Shown here piece after piece: positions 22,559 to 34,302 of a stretch of DNA of 64,000 bases (its first letter is position 1; each line of letters starts with the position of its first letter). A program made the translations under genes and the position numbers. The notes under the pieces are model-generated. The model did not search any database, was not told where the DNA came from, and was given only the letters and a program-made list of their open reading frames with translations. Source of the stretch: Tupaia tana (taxonomy: Eukaryota; Chordata; Mammalia; Scandentia; Tupaiidae). The stretch covers positions 28,385,814 through 28,449,813 of the forward strand of contig JAKSZU010000012.1 in assembly GCA_026018925.1 (NCBI GenBank), written 5' to 3'.

Positions 22559-22602
22559 TATATATACACATATACATATACATATATACATATGTGTGTG
22601 TG
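22508..22602. repeat. TA/CA microsatellite
   Basis: Longer than its paralogue at 9513; this causes the 12-bp change in offset between the duplicate copies. Confidence 0.95.
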
Positions 22603-22739
22603 TAAATTTTAATTTACGTATTACAATTCTACATTTCTATGAGGTACAGAGTTGTTTAGAGTTGTTTTTCAATATATAATAAAATGTAATGATCAAATTA
22701 TGCAATAAACACTTGAACATTATCAATCATATCATATCA

Positions 22740-23355
22740 TATCATTTTCTTGAACATTCATCATTCCTTTTTGTTGTGAACATTAGGCATCCTCTCTTCT
22801 AGCTATTTTAACATTTACATTGACTGGTCACTCTAGTTACTCTGTGTTATGGTACTCTGGAACTCATTCTTCTTATCTACTTGCTCTTTTGTATATAACC
22901 ACGTACTTTCTCCTCCCTGTATCCTTCTCCCATTTCCATCTTTTGGTGTCCACAATTCCATTCTCCACATCTGTGCAACCAAATCTCTTAGCTTCCTCTA
23001 ATGAGTGCAGTCATATGGTTTTTGTCTTTCAGTGCCTGGACTTTTTTACTTAGCATTATTTCTTCCAGGTCTGCCCATGTTGTCCCAAATGATGAGATTT
23101 TATCTTTTTTAAGACTGAATAATATTACATTGTATTATATATTCCACATTTTCTTTATCTATTTATCCATTCTGGGCACCTAGGTTGATTCCACATCTTA
23201 GCTATCATAAATAATGCTGTAGTGAAGATAAGAGTGTAGATATCTTCAACTACTGATTTCATTTCCTTTGGGTATATATCTAGTAATGGGATTATTGGAC
23301 CATAGGTAGTTCAGTTCTAAATTTTTTTGAGGAAACACCATTATTTTTACTAAGT
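22740..23355 (-). mobile_element. Old L1 3' fragment (duplicate of 9730)
   Basis: Near-identical to 9730-10345. Confidence 0.8.
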
Positions 23356-24505
23356 CTATGTTGTCTATATTGAGTATGGAGAGGGAGGGAGGGCCTCTGC
23401 ACCTTCCTCAGCCTGGCCTAGCAAATCCCTAATAACTGAGTGGATTTAAGTTCAATTTACTAGGCTTAGCATTTATTTGAATGCCCAGTCTTCAAGCCTA
23501 CAAGAGAACTAGTCCTACCAACTGTAATATTAGAAGTTTAAACTCTAAAACCTGAGCCCTTGTTGCCTATTTAATAAGACAGACATCAAGCCAGAATATA
23601 AACAATAATAATAAATAAACTTGACAGGAAATGTGAGAAGTAAAGTACAGAAGGCAATTAGGATATTGTTTAAGTAGCCCCGGCATGAGACGAGATAGCT
23701 AAACTATGGGACCAGATGGACCACTTTTTCCTGGATTCACCCTGGCTCCTATTGAGGAATAGTGAATTCTCACAAACAGGATATGGCCTTAAATTCATGG
23801 TACCACACTCAGTCTCATGGCAGAAGTGTTCTAAAAAGAGGCAATCCATAAAGGACAAAGACCCAAGATGACAGAAAAAATGATGCAGAGGAAAGGTATT
23901 CAAAGTGGAAGCAAGAAGGATGAACAACTTTGATTTTCCACTGTTTGTCAAAATTTACTCATCGTCTTTGGCCATAGAGTTTTATATGTGCATAATATGG
24001 AAGAATACACAGGATTATGTGAAATCATCACAGAAAGCAGATGTCATAGTCTGCAAAAGAATAGAAAAAGTATAAAAGATAAGAGTCATATATCTAAAAA
24101 CTGAACAGAAATATTTGATTTTACATCTACCCTGTAATGCTTTTACTGTCAAGCATTAAGGCAATAGAAAATGAGCAATATTGACCTGTTTTTTGACAGT
24201 CAGAAAAGTGTTCAAGTCCAATCGTTTTTCATCTCTCTCTTATTTCTCCACAATAACTTTCTTTTTTTCCCACACTAATATTCTTTTATTTAATAGAGAG
24301 CTTTTGGGGGATGCTAATGAAGAAAAAATAGTGTGACTTCTGAAAATGGAAATTTTTTCACTTATGTTTAACCACCTATGCAATTGTGTTGTGCTTATTT
24401 TAGGGATTTGCAAGAGGAAGGCAATTAATTTTTATCTGGTCTATGTGAACAAAGAGAGGAAAGGCCGAAATAAAAACAAAACGAAATAAAACACAACCCT
24501 CTCCA

Positions 24506-24510
24506 AACAA

Positions 24511-24549
<39 letters not shown>

Positions 24550-24550
24550 A
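24506..24550. repeat. AAAT microsatellite
   Basis: About eleven TAAA units, versus about four to five in the paralogue at 11500-11520. Confidence 0.95.
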
Positions 24551-24862
24551 ACAATCCTTTTAACTACACAAGGCATTAAGCCAAAAGCTTGAGTAAGGCT
24601 CCCCTTTAAATGACAACAAGAAGCCGTCCATACAACGCCTTAGCAGGAACTTCATGGTTATGTCGCTGGACTCTCACATGGTTGAATCTCTTAAGGCTGA
24701 GACCCAGGTTGAACTACCCAGAGCAGAATTAATCAACAAAAAGGAAGATGATGCCAAAACCAAGCAATAAATGCAGTTCACTCTGTTACTTAAGACAAAA
24801 AGCTGGTAATCACTACACTTATTCCAATTAGCTTAACAATAGGGTGTAAGAAGTATAGCTGT

Positions 24863-25310
24863 GGAGTTCCAGCCCCGGGACCCCCAGGCCAGAGCCCCCT
24901 CTTTCAGCCAGGAACGCCCTCAGTTCATCCACACCACACCCCCATCTTTCGACCCCTGGGCCAGGATCTCCGAGGGAGGACTGCCCCCAGTAGTTCCAGC
25001 CCCGGGACCCCCAGGCCAGAGCCCCCTCTTTCAGCCAGGAACGCCCTCAGTTCATCCACACCACACCCCCATCTTTCGACCCCTGGGCCAGGATCTCCGA
25101 GGGAGGACTGCCCCCAGTAGTTCCAGCCCCGGGACCCCCAGGCCAGAGCCCCCTCTTTCAGCCAGGTACATTTTTTTTCCTTTTTTTTTTCCTTCTCTGT
25201 CCTGTTATCCACATCTTTCAATTGTAAATTTCTCTCTTCTGATCAACACACAGGAACGCCCTCAGTTCATCCACACCACACCCCCATCCTTCGACCCCTG
25301 GCAAAATCCC
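24863..25310 (+). promoter_or_regulatory. L1 5'UTR monomer promoter
   Basis: GC-rich tandem monomers of 127 bp at 24863-24989 and 24990-25116, plus a third from 25117. Monomer-type 5'UTRs act as internal RNA polymerase II promoters in other mammals (for example mouse Tf/Gf). The third monomer is split by an 88-bp segment. The monomers are open in all three plus frames, so a 188-codon ORF spans 24861-25427 without evidence of being a gene. Confidence 0.8.
25166..25253 (+). other. 88-bp intron-like GT...AG segment inside L1 monomer 3
   Basis: Monomers 1 and 2 read ccag/gaacgcc without a break (24911/24912 and 25038/25039). In monomer 3 the same point holds 88 bp that start gtaca, contain long T/C tracts and ctgatcaac, and end cacacag. 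Exact removal restores the monomer. Looks like a spliceosomal intron; function is inferred. Confidence 0.6.
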
Positions 25311-25658
25311 ACGGTGCACAACTTTTTCTTTATTCTACGTATTATTTTCTTCCCAGTTTCCCAATCCTCACATCCTCTATCTGCACCATCCCTGGAGGTC
25401 CAGATAGGTCTAGAATTACAATTCTGAAATATTCTAGCATTTTAAGACTCTCTAGAATCCTCCAGTTCCCTGAAACACCTGTGAAGGAGATACATTTCTT
25501 TGGACACCTGAAGTGAATACTTTTTCTTGTTTTATATTACTAAACACAATTGAAGATAGACTTCGGCTGTCTCCATTCCATATCAGAAAGGAAACACACT
25601 TGCTTCTATTAGAAGAAACCTTCTCGTAGAAGGTTTTTCAAAGGGAACACATCTCCCA

Positions 25659-26615
25659 ATGGGTAGAAGTACAAGAACCTCAGGCCTGAATAAAGCAGGA
25701 AATATGTCTCCATCAAAGGAACACAGTAACTCCCTTCCTGTTCCTGAAAAAATTGAGGACGTTACCAAAATGTCCGAGATAGAGTTTAGAACATTAATGT
25801 TGAACAAGTACTATGAGCTGGAACAGAAAAGAGACAATGAATTACAGGAGATGAGAAAGTCCTTCAACGATATGAAGGAAGAAATTCTGAGGAAGAATAA
25901 TACTGAACTATTAGAGGTGAAGTCTGAAATACAGGAAATAAAAAACTCTCTTGAAAGTATTAAAAGTCGATTAGACCATGCTGAAGGTCGAATCTCTGAT
26001 GTAGAAGATAAAACTTCTGACCTAGAGAAAACCACCAAAAAGATAGAGAAAATAACAAAAAAACATGAAGATAATATACGAGAATTACTAGATTCCATTA
26101 GACGTCCTAACGTCCGCATAATTGGTATCCCAGAAGGTGAAGAAACTAATAAGAGCATGGAAAACCTATTCCATGAAATCTTGGAAGAAAATTTCCCAAG
26201 CATAGAGAGGCACTCCAACATCCAGACCCAGGAAATTCAAAGGACACCAAATAGAATCAACCCAAGAAGATCTTCCCCAAGGCATATCATAGCCAGACTG
26301 GCTAAGACCACAGATAGAGATAAGATACTAAAACTAGCAAGAGAGAAACGACAAGTGACTTACAAAGGTCACCCCATCAGGCTAACACCGGACTTCTCAA
26401 CGGAAACAATGCAAGCAAGGAAAGAATGGGAAGATGTATCGAAAGTGTTAAGAGAGAAGCAATTTCAACCAAGACTATTGTATCCTGCAAGATTATCCTT
26501 CATATGGGAAAAAAAGATTAAAATCTTCTCAGACAAACAAAACCTGAAAGAATTTGCCAGCACCAGGCCAGCTCTCCATGAAACCCTGAAGAAAGTACTG
26601 TTCCAGGATAACTAA
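25659..26615 (+). CDS. L1 ORF1 protein (RNA-binding chaperone)
   Basis: Intact 318-residue L1 ORF1p. It coats L1 RNA in cytoplasmic particles and acts as a nucleic-acid chaperone (family knowledge). Visible: a charged N-terminal tail (about 1-35), a long heptad-rich coiled coil (about 45-147) that would form the trimer stalk, an RRM starting with RPNVRIIGIPEGEE at 149-162, and the C-terminal domain with ARLAKTTDRDKILKLAREK at 212-230 and RLTPDFS at 241-247. Length is close to that of human ORF1p (338). It starts at an ATG in gggaacacatctcccaATGgg and ends 44 nt before ORF2, the usual dicistronic spacing. Confidence 0.95.
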   Translation: MGRSTRTSGLNKAGNMSPSKEHSNSLPVPEKIEDVTKMSEIEFRTLMLNKYYELEQKRDNELQEMRKSFNDMKEEILRKNNTELLEVKSEIQEIKNSLESIKSRLDHAEGRISDVEDKTSDLEKTTKKIEKITKKHEDNIRELLDSIRRPNVRIIGIPEGEETNKSMENLFHEILEENFPSIERHSNIQTQEIQRTPNRINPRRSSPRHIIARLAKTTDRDKILKLAREKRQVTYKGHPIRLTPDFSTETMQARKEWEDVSKVLREKQFQPRLLYPARLSFIWEKKIKIFSDKQNLKEFASTRPALHETLKKVLFQDN

Positions 26616-26659
26616 AGAAGCAACAGCCAGAAACAAAAGAGTAAAAGGCAACTAAGACA

Positions 26660-29600
26660 ATGGCCAACTTAAATGCCGGGACAGATCCATTAACATCAAT
26701 AATAACATTGAATGTTAATGGATTAAACTCTCCAATCAAGAGACACAGACTGGCTGAATGGGTTAAAAAACAAAAACCCTCTATCTGTTGCCTACAGGAA
26801 ACTCACTTCATGGATAAAGATATACATAGACTAAAAGTGAAGGGTTGGAAAAAGATTTTCCATGCAAATGGGAACCAAAAAAGAGCTGGAGTCGCAATAC
26901 TGATCTCTGACAAAATAGGCTTTAAAACAAAAACTGTTCGAAGAGACAAAGAAGGGCACTATATTGTAGTAAAAGGATCAATCGATCAAGAAGATATAAC
27001 GCTTATTAATATCTATGCGCCCAACACAGGAGCACCCAAATATGTGAAGGAAAGACTGCTAGATCTAAAAAGGGAGATAGACTGCAACACACTAATTGTT
27101 GGAGACCTCAACACTGCGCTATCCCCCCTGGATAGATCATCTAGACAAAAAATAGGTAAAGAGATAAAAGATCTAAATGATATCATAAATCAAATGGACT
27201 TAACAGACATCTATAGAACTTTCCATCCTAAAACCTCAAGATACACTTTTTTCTCGCCGCCACATGGAACATTCTCGAAGATTGACCACATCATTGGGCA
27301 CAAAGCAAGCCTCTACAGATTCAAAAGCATAGAAACTATACCCAGCATCTTCACCGACCATGATGGAATTAAACTTGAGTTTAATTTCAAGAGAAATCCT
27401 CAAAAATACTCAAATACATGGAAACTTAATAACCTACTCCTGAATGACTCCACAACTACTGAAGAAATAAAGACTGAAATCAAAAGGTTCATGGAAGCCA
27501 ATGACAATGAGGACACGAGTTTCCCTAATCTTTGGGACACTGCTAAAGCAGTCATAAGAGGGAAGTTCATAGCAATTAGTGCACATAAGAGGAGCATGGA
27601 AAGAAGGCAAATGGATCACCTAACATCATGCCTCACAGAATTGGAAAAGCAACAGCAAAAAGATCCAAAAAACTCAAGGAGAAAGGAAATAATAAAGATA
27701 CGAGCAGAAATAAATGAAATAGAAAATAAACGAACTATACAGAAAATAAATGAAAGTAAAAGCTGGTTCTTTGAAAAGGTAAACAAAATTGATACACCAC
27801 TAGCGAGACTTATTAAGAAGAAGAGAGAAAAGAACCAGGTGAATCAGATCTGCAATGAAGCAGGCAAAATAACAACAGACATAGTAGAAATAAAAAACAT
27901 TATTAGGGGATACTATGAACATCTGTATGCCAAGAAACAAGATAATTTGGATGAGATGGACAAATTTCTGGACAGGTATAATCTACCTAGATTGAGCCAG
28001 GAGGATATAGAAAGTCTGAATAGGTCAATAACAAGCCAGGAGATCAAATCAGTTATAAATAACCTCCCAACAAAGAAAAGCCCTGGCCCTGATGGATTCA
28101 CCTCTGAATTCTACAAAACTTTCAAAGAAGAGTTAACCCCCATTCTGCTCAAGTTATTTCTAAATATCCAAAAGGGTGAATCTCTCCCTAATTCATTCTA
28201 TGAAGCCTCTATCAACCTTATCCTTAAAACTGATAAGGACAGGACAAGGAAGGAAAACTATAGACCAATATCCCTGATGAATATAGACGCGAAGATTCTC
28301 AACAAGGTACTAGCAAATCGTATACAACAACTTATCAAAAAGATTATACATCATGATCAGGTAGGCTTTATCCCAGGAATGCAAGGTTGGTTCAACATAC
28401 GCAAAACCATAAATGTAATACACCATATTAATAGGAAGAAAGATAAAAACCATATGGTCATATCAATTGATGCAGAAAAAGCATTTGATAAGATACAACA
28501 TCCCTTCATGATCAAGACTCTCAGCAAAATGGGCATAGAAGGGCCATTTCTCAACACAATAAAAGCTATCTATGAAAAACCCATAGCGAACATCATCCTC
28601 AATGGAGAAAAGCTGAAAGCTTTTCCACTAAAAACGGGTACAAGACAAGGATGTCCACTTTCTCCACTCCTCTTCAATATAGTACTAGAAGTCTTGGCCA
28701 TTGCAATCAGAAAAGAGGAAAAAATAAAAGGCATTCAAATAGGAAAAGAAGAGGTGAAACTCTCTCTATTTGCAGATGACATGATTGTATACATAGAAGA
28801 CCCAATGGTTTCCATAAAAAAATTTCTGGAAGTAATACATGAATACAGTAACGTTGCAGGATACAAAATTAATATCCAGAAATCTATAGCATTTCTGTAT
28901 ACGAACAACAGGCAGACTGAGATGGAACTGAAAAAAGTTGTTCCATTTACCATAGCCACAAAAAGTATAAGATACTTAGGGATAAATCTAACTAAAGAAG
29001 TTAAAGACCTCCACAAGGAAAACTATGAGAAGATAAAAAAAGAAATTGAAAATGACACAAAAAAGTGGAAGGACATCCCATGTTCCTGGATTGGAAGAAT
29101 TAATATAATCAAAATGGCAATTCTACCCAAATTAATCTACCTATTTAATGCAATGCCAATCAAAGTACCAGACACATTCTTCACAGATCTAGGAAAGACA
29201 ATCATAACGTTTGTCTGGAATCATAAAAGACCCCGTATTGCCAAAGCAGTTTTGCACAAGAAGAATGGAGTGGGCGGCATCTCACTCCCTGACCCAAAAA
29301 TATACTACAAAGCTGTGGTAATCAAAACAGCATGGTACTGGCACAGGAACAGACAGGTGGACCAATGGAACAGAATAGAGTCCCCAGAAATGAATGCTCA
29401 AACATACAGCCAACTGATTTTTGACAAGGGGCACCAGTCAATCCTGTGGGAAAAGGATAACCTCTTCAGCAAATGGTGCTGGCAAAACTGGATCTCCACT
29501 TGCAGAAAGATGAATCTGAACCCCTACCTCTCACCTCTGACAAAAATAAAGTCAAGGTGGATCAAAGATCTAAACCTAAGACCTCAAACTATAAAACTGC

Positions 29601-29662
29601 TCCTGGAAAACACCGGGGAAACTCTGGGAGACATTGGGGGTAGGGAAAAACTTCTTAAATAA
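26660..29662 (+). CDS. L1 ORF2 protein, N-terminal 1000 residues (endonuclease and reverse transcriptase), frameshifted
   Basis: L1 ORF2p nicks target DNA and reverse-transcribes L1 RNA at the nick. The APE-type endonuclease is at about 1-245, with N18 in LNVNGL, E47 in QETHF, D149/N151 in GDLN and the TDHD motif near 232-235. The reverse transcriptase has KSPGPDGF, then YRPISLMN, and the catalytic FADDM at 704-708. The frame ends at 29662 because a G run at 29636-29640 has five G, where four would keep the frame used downstream. The remaining C-terminal part continues in the next frame (29634-30512). Confidence 0.93.
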   Translation: MANLNAGTDPLTSIITLNVNGLNSPIKRHRLAEWVKKQKPSICCLQETHFMDKDIHRLKVKGWKKIFHANGNQKRAGVAILISDKIGFKTKTVRRDKEGHYIVVKGSIDQEDITLINIYAPNTGAPKYVKERLLDLKREIDCNTLIVGDLNTALSPLDRSSRQKIGKEIKDLNDIINQMDLTDIYRTFHPKTSRYTFFSPPHGTFSKIDHIIGHKASLYRFKSIETIPSIFTDHDGIKLEFNFKRNPQKYSNTWKLNNLLLNDSTTTEEIKTEIKRFMEANDNEDTSFPNLWDTAKAVIRGKFIAISAHKRSMERRQMDHLTSCLTELEKQQQKDPKNSRRKEIIKIRAEINEIENKRTIQKINESKSWFFEKVNKIDTPLARLIKKKREKNQVNQICNEAGKITTDIVEIKNIIRGYYEHLYAKKQDNLDEMDKFLDRYNLPRLSQEDIESLNRSITSQEIKSVINNLPTKKSPGPDGFTSEFYKTFKEELTPILLKLFLNIQKGESLPNSFYEASINLILKTDKDRTRKENYRPISLMNIDAKILNKVLANRIQQLIKKIIHHDQVGFIPGMQGWFNIRKTINVIHHINRKKDKNHMVISIDAEKAFDKIQHPFMIKTLSKMGIEGPFLNTIKAIYEKPIANIILNGEKLKAFPLKTGTRQGCPLSPLLFNIVLEVLAIAIRKEEKIKGIQIGKEEVKLSLFADDMIVYIEDPMVSIKKFLEVIHEYSNVAGYKINIQKSIAFLYTNNRQTEMELKKVVPFTIATKSIRYLGINLTKEVKDLHKENYEKIKKEIENDTKKWKDIPCSWIGRINIIKMAILPKLIYLFNAMPIKVPDTFFTDLGKTIITFVWNHKRPRIAKAVLHKKNGVGGISLPDPKIYYKAVVIKTAWYWHRNRQVDQWNRIESPEMNAQTYSQLIFDKGHQSILWEKDNLFSKWCWQNWISTCRKMNLNPYLSPLTKIKSRWIKDLNLRPQTIKLLLENTGETLGDIGGREKLLK

Positions 29663-30512
29663 GACTCCCAATGCACAGTCTATGATCCCTAAAATAGACA
29701 CGTGGGATTACATCAGACTAAGAAGTTTCTGCATGGCAAAAGACACAGTGATTAGCGTGAACAGACAGCCCTCAGAATGGGAAAATATTTTTGTAAATTA
29801 TGCATCAGACAAGGGACTGATAACCAGAATCCACAAGGAACTCAAGCGGCTGTTTCGGAAAAAGACAATCAATCCTATTAAAAGATGGGAGAATGAGTTG
29901 AAAAAACCACTTTCTAAAGATGACATACGAATAGCTAAAAGGCATATGAAAAAATGCTCAACATCCCTCATTGTAAGAGAAATGCAGATCAAAACAACAA
30001 TGAGATATCACCTAACCCCAGTCAGAATGTCTAAGATTAAAAAAACAAAAAATGATAAGTGCTGGAGGGGGTGTGGTGAAAAGGGAACTCTCTTACACTG
30101 CTGGTGGGACTGTAAATTGGTACAACCACTGTGGAGAACAATTTGGAGATTCCTCCAAAATCTACAAATAGAACTACCATATGATCCAGCAATCCCACTC
30201 CTTGGTATCTACCCGAAGGACAGAAGAATACTTAATCGAAAAAGTGCTTGCACATCGATGTTTATTGCGGCACTTTTCACGATTGCTAAGTCATGGAAAC
30301 AACCTAAATGCCCACGAACTGATGAATGGTTAGAAAAACTGTGGCACATATACTCAATGGAATACTATTCATCCATAAAAAACAACAAATCCCTGACTTT
30401 TGAAAGGAAGTGGATGAATATGGAAGACTTACTGTTGAGTGAAGCAAGCCATGCTATGAAGGAGAGACATTGTATGTCCCCACTTAATATATACCGAGTG
30501 TCTGCACTCTAA
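29634..30512 (+). pseudogene. L1 ORF2 C-terminal domain, out of frame
   Basis: About 290 codons in the +1 frame relative to the 26660 ORF, holding the C-terminal part of ORF2p. The cysteine-rich motif CxxxCxxxxxxxHCxxxC (near 30060-30113) is intact and the frame runs to the natural stop at 30512. Apart from the one-base shift the full frame would be about 1284 codons, near the 1275 of human ORF2p. The shift could also be an assembly or sequencing error in a homopolymer. Confidence 0.9.
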
Positions 30513-30787
30513 ATGTGTATATATATATATATACACATATATATTTGTATATTTATGTATATATATATTTTCGAAACCATTCTGCTTCTGTTGTTAAAGA
30601 GTTTTAAATTTATACAAAATTATTAGACATATTTTGAACATTATCTTTAAAATTCAGTATTTTGAGATATTGAAAGTTGTTTGTAAACTGTCAAGAATTA
30701 TGGAGTATGAGCTAAAATTTTTTGCTATGTAAAGGAAATGTTTGTGGAAAAATGTAAAAAAATAAAAATAAAAAAAAAATAAAAAAA
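30513..30787 (+). other. L1 3'UTR and A-rich tail
   Basis: Short 3'UTR with a TA microsatellite (30518-30568) and a tail of (A)nT repeats. The last 150 bp recur as fragments at 325-592 and 40818-40976. Confidence 0.85.
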
Positions 30788-30803
30788 AAGAAGTATAGCT
30801 GTG

Positions 30804-31147
30804 AAGCTATCTTACAGAACTTATTAACAAGGATGTTTCTGGGTGACCAAAGTGAATTGGAACAAGAGAATCAGACACTCACTGTTTTTATCCCATCTTG
30901 CCAATTGATTTCTCCTGTTGTGAATCAATTTTTCTTTCTAGTTCATATGCTGGAAAATGGCCACTATCACTGATGCCAAGTTCCCAAATAGACTAGAATC
31001 CATTTTGGCTGAAGAAGGACTCCAGTCTAGTTGTGAGCCCATGACCCGAATTGAGTGAATTGTCAATGAGCCAGCAGGGTCATATTCCCATTAAACTCTT
31101 ATTATTTTGTTGTTGTTGTTAAGTGCCAGAGGTCACATGCCCTTGCC

Positions 31148-31186
<39 letters not shown>

Positions 31187-31898
31187 TAGATGGGCATATG
31201 GAAGAGGGGGAAGCGCCTCCTAGTGGCTCTTGGTTATTCTCCATTTCATGGTCCTTCATTATCCTGTCAAGATTCTGAGTACACAAGTACACGGGCACAA
31301 ATGCCTAGTGTGTTTTTCAAGCAGCTAGAGACATGATCCCAATCCTACAAGGCCGGCCCAGGGAGGGTCAGATTCTAAAAGTTTCTTCCATATAGTCGCA
31401 TGAAGACAGAAAGAATTCTAAGGAAATCAGCCATATGTTGTGAATGGGAGTGAGAGCATTGAATAGTCTTCAGAAGAGGGACTGGTAGGGGAACCAGCAG
31501 GTGGCATAATGGTTATGTTGCTGGACTCCCACATAGTCAACTCCCGTTCAAGTCCTGGACTCGGCAACTTAAAGTTCAAACTGGGCACATGTGTATGCAT
31601 ATCCAAAATCCCAAGAGGAGAATGAAGGAGAAGGGATTGTGACCTGGCCATTTCCCCACCCCTGTGGGTGATGTCTCACTTTCTGTCTCTTGTATCTCTC
31701 CATCTCTCTGGCAAGTACACACACCCTATAGCAAAATTCTCTCTTTCAAAAAAAAAGGAGGAGGAGGACAGATAGGATATTCTGTTGGAAAAATGGATCT
31801 GAAGCTAAGGAAAGAATAATCTCAAATCTGTATTCTCAGCCCAAGCTTATCTCTGATTCAGATACTATTGACTGAAATCATTAAAAGCATATCTAACC
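30804..31898. other. Orphan OR-unit flank, right duplicate
   Basis: Continuation of the orphan flank split by the L1, paralogous to 11830-12912. Contains an antisense SINE scrap with an AG run (31120-31187). No receptor. Confidence 0.6.
31488..31756 (+). mobile_element. tRNA-derived SINE (duplicate of 12503)
   Basis: Same insertion as in the left copy. Confidence 0.88.
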
Positions 31899-32040
31899 AG
31901 GACCAGCAGATGGCATAATGGTTACACCACTGGACTCCCATTTAGTCAATCAAGGTTCAAGTCCTGAAAGTGGTGCTTAAAATTCACACCAGGCACATGT
32001 GTACACACCCTATAGCAAAAATCTTTCTTTTTAAAAAATG
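31899..32040 (+). mobile_element. tRNA-derived SINE, internally deleted (duplicate of 12913)
   Basis: Same deletion joint as the left copy. Confidence 0.85.
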
Positions 32041-32548
32041 TATTTAACCTAAGTGTCCCAAAACTGTTGACTGGATTTAAAAACTGTGGCACAGGGCCAC
32101 CAGGTGGCATAGTGATTTGGTGTTGGACTCCCATATGGCCGATCACAGTTCAAGTCCCAGAGCCAGTGACTTGAAACTCATGACAGACATGTGTGTGTTT
32201 GTGACCAAAATCCTGAGAGGAGAATGGAGCAGAAGGGATTGTGGTGTGGCCATTCCCCAAAGTGGGTGATTTCTTACTTCCTCTCTCTCTGTCTCTCTCT
32301 GTGTCTCTGGTGAGCGCATGCACCCTATAGGAAAAAATCTCTCTATAAACAATGACAAAAAATGTGGCCCGTGTATACAACATTCAATGGAATGCTATTG
32401 AGCCAGGAAGCACTGAGACAAATATAGATGTAGACAAATACAGGTGTAATACTAAGTGGAATAAGCCAGACTACGAATGACAAACACTCTATGTACCTGC
32501 TCAATATATACCAAATGTCTGCATTTATGGCAGACATACAAAGCATGT
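32041..32548 (+). mobile_element. L1 ORF2 fragment split by a SINE (duplicate of 13052)
   Basis: Same two L1 pieces around the SINE at 32091-32356. Confidence 0.75.
32091..32356 (+). mobile_element. tRNA-derived SINE (duplicate of 13105)
   Basis: Same insertion in the L1 fragment, with target duplication. Confidence 0.87.
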
Positions 32549-32720
32549 GTGTGTGCGTGTGTGTGTGTGTGTGTGCCCAAAATCTCAAAACAGAGAGAAA
32601 TGGAGGAGAAGAGATTGTGGCATGACCATTCCCCATTGGGAGTGTGTTCTCACTTTCCCTGTTTCCGTCTATCTCTCCTGGTAAATAAATGTGCTCTGTG
32701 GGAAATTTTTTTTTAAAAAG
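32549..32720 (+). mobile_element. tRNA-derived SINE 3' half with TG repeat (duplicate of 13563)
   Basis: TG run slightly longer than in the left copy. Confidence 0.82.
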
Positions 32721-34302
32721 AGAGAAAAAAATGTTAAATGTTAAATGTACTAATAACCTATCAGCTCAGTTTCCCTTGCACTTTGAATTTTAATACTATT
32801 AGATTTTATCATTTTATCAAAATTGATAGATCTACCAGAATCCAAGATACATAGCACACATGTGATTTTTTTTCTTTTAATATACACTGATTTTCTGAAA
32901 GGGGAAAACAAAACAAAAACCATGTAAGTATCCAATGATCTGGGGAAGAGTAGGAACATGTCAGCTTCTCTATCCATGTTGTTCTCTGTTAATATTTTCA
33001 TGCCAGGGAATACCTTCTAAGAGGTACACACACAGAGACCTGTGCCATATTCGATGCCTCTCTTTTGTGTCTTAAGGTTGTGTTACAAGAGCAGGACTAG
33101 GACACAAAAATTTAAAAATATATCCACATTAAACTAATATTAACTTAGTTCTATCTTTTAAAATCTGTTGATGGCAATGTATATGGTAATTTCTTTGATT
33201 CTACTAACATACAGGGTATTCATGCTGGAAATATTTATTTTCAATGTTGTAAAGATATACAGTAAATGTAAAAAAGAATAAGAAAAAAAGCTGATAATTA
33301 ATACATTAACTAGATTAACAATAGGAGTTAAAAGAACATAAAGCTACCTTATAGAATTGATTAACAAGAATGTTCCTGGGTATCCAAACTGAATTGAAAG
33401 AACAGAATTGGAGACTCACTGTCTTCATCCCTTCTTGTCAATTGCTGTAGACTAGTTTCTCTTTCAAGTTCCCGTGCTGGCAAAGGGCCACCATCATTGG
33501 TGCCAAGTATATCTTCTCAGATTAACTAGAATTTATTTTAGCTGCAGAAGTACTGTGACATAGTGTGAGCAAGCAAAACAAGTGGAGTGGATTCATCGAT
33601 GGCCAACAAAGAGGGTCATAGTTTAACACTTTATTTTATGTAATAAAATGAGGAAACACAGTTCTGAGAAAGTCAGTCAGATTTTTTTTTTTTTTTTTTG
33701 AGAGGTTTTTCGCTATAGGGCGTGTGTGCTCGCCAGACAGAGATAGACAGAGAGACAGAAAGCGAGAAATCACCCCCGAGGGGGGGTGGCCACATCGCAA
33801 TCCCCTCTCCTCCGTTCTCCTCTTGGAATCTTGGGCACGCACGCACACGCACCCGGCATGAGTTCTAAGCCACCGAGTTCTGGACGCGAACCGCAGTCGA
33901 CTACGTGGGAGTCTAGCAACATAGCCATTACGCTAACTGCTGGTCCGAAGTCAGCCAGATTTTATGGGTTGGTGTGGAAGTATGAAAGAGTTGGCTTTCT
34001 CAAAAAAAGGGATTAGAAGGATATTTTCATAAAAATATGAGTATGAAGGAATAATGACAAATTGATATCCTCTGCCCAAGCTTATCTCTGATTCAGATAC
34101 TAGTTGACTGAAATAATTAGCACTGTAGTCTGATAAAGAGTTATTTCATTCATATTCTTTCTAGAAATCTAAAAGATTTACAATGAAATCCTCTAAAGCT
34201 TTTTCTTATAATTCCTGTAGTTTCATGTAAACATCCTCAAGCAATACATCTTTAAAGCAACTTTGAAGGTGACAGGAATGCGCATGAACACACACTCTGT
34301 GT
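32721..34302. other. Downstream flank of OR unit 3
   Basis: Non-coding, near-identical to 13733-15320, with the same old L1 scrap (33143-33285) and young SINE. No gene seen. Confidence 0.75.
33682..33946 (-). mobile_element. Young tRNA-derived SINE (duplicate of 14693)
   Basis: Same CpG-rich SINE as at 14693, with a shorter T run. Confidence 0.92.

Larger units (their letters stand above)
16314..24847. other. Upstream spacer of OR unit 2
   Basis: Non-coding, near-identical to 3320-11830. Carries duplicate copies of the same SINEs, MIRs, MITE, L1 tail and microsatellites, then the paralogue of the orphan flank into which the young L1 inserted. No gene seen. Confidence 0.8.
24864..30787 (+). 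mobile_element. Young full-length L1 retrotransposon
   Basis: 5.92-kb element with 5'UTR monomers, ORF1, ORF2, 3'UTR and A-rich tail. Perfect 16-bp target duplications aagaagtatagctgtg lie at 24848-24863 and 30788-30803. The empty site is preserved in the left duplicate near 11820 (aaaaattatagctatg), so insertion followed the duplication. The only obvious lesion is one extra G in ORF2. Identical duplications and near-intact frames point to a very recent, possibly polymorphic insertion. Confidence 0.95.
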
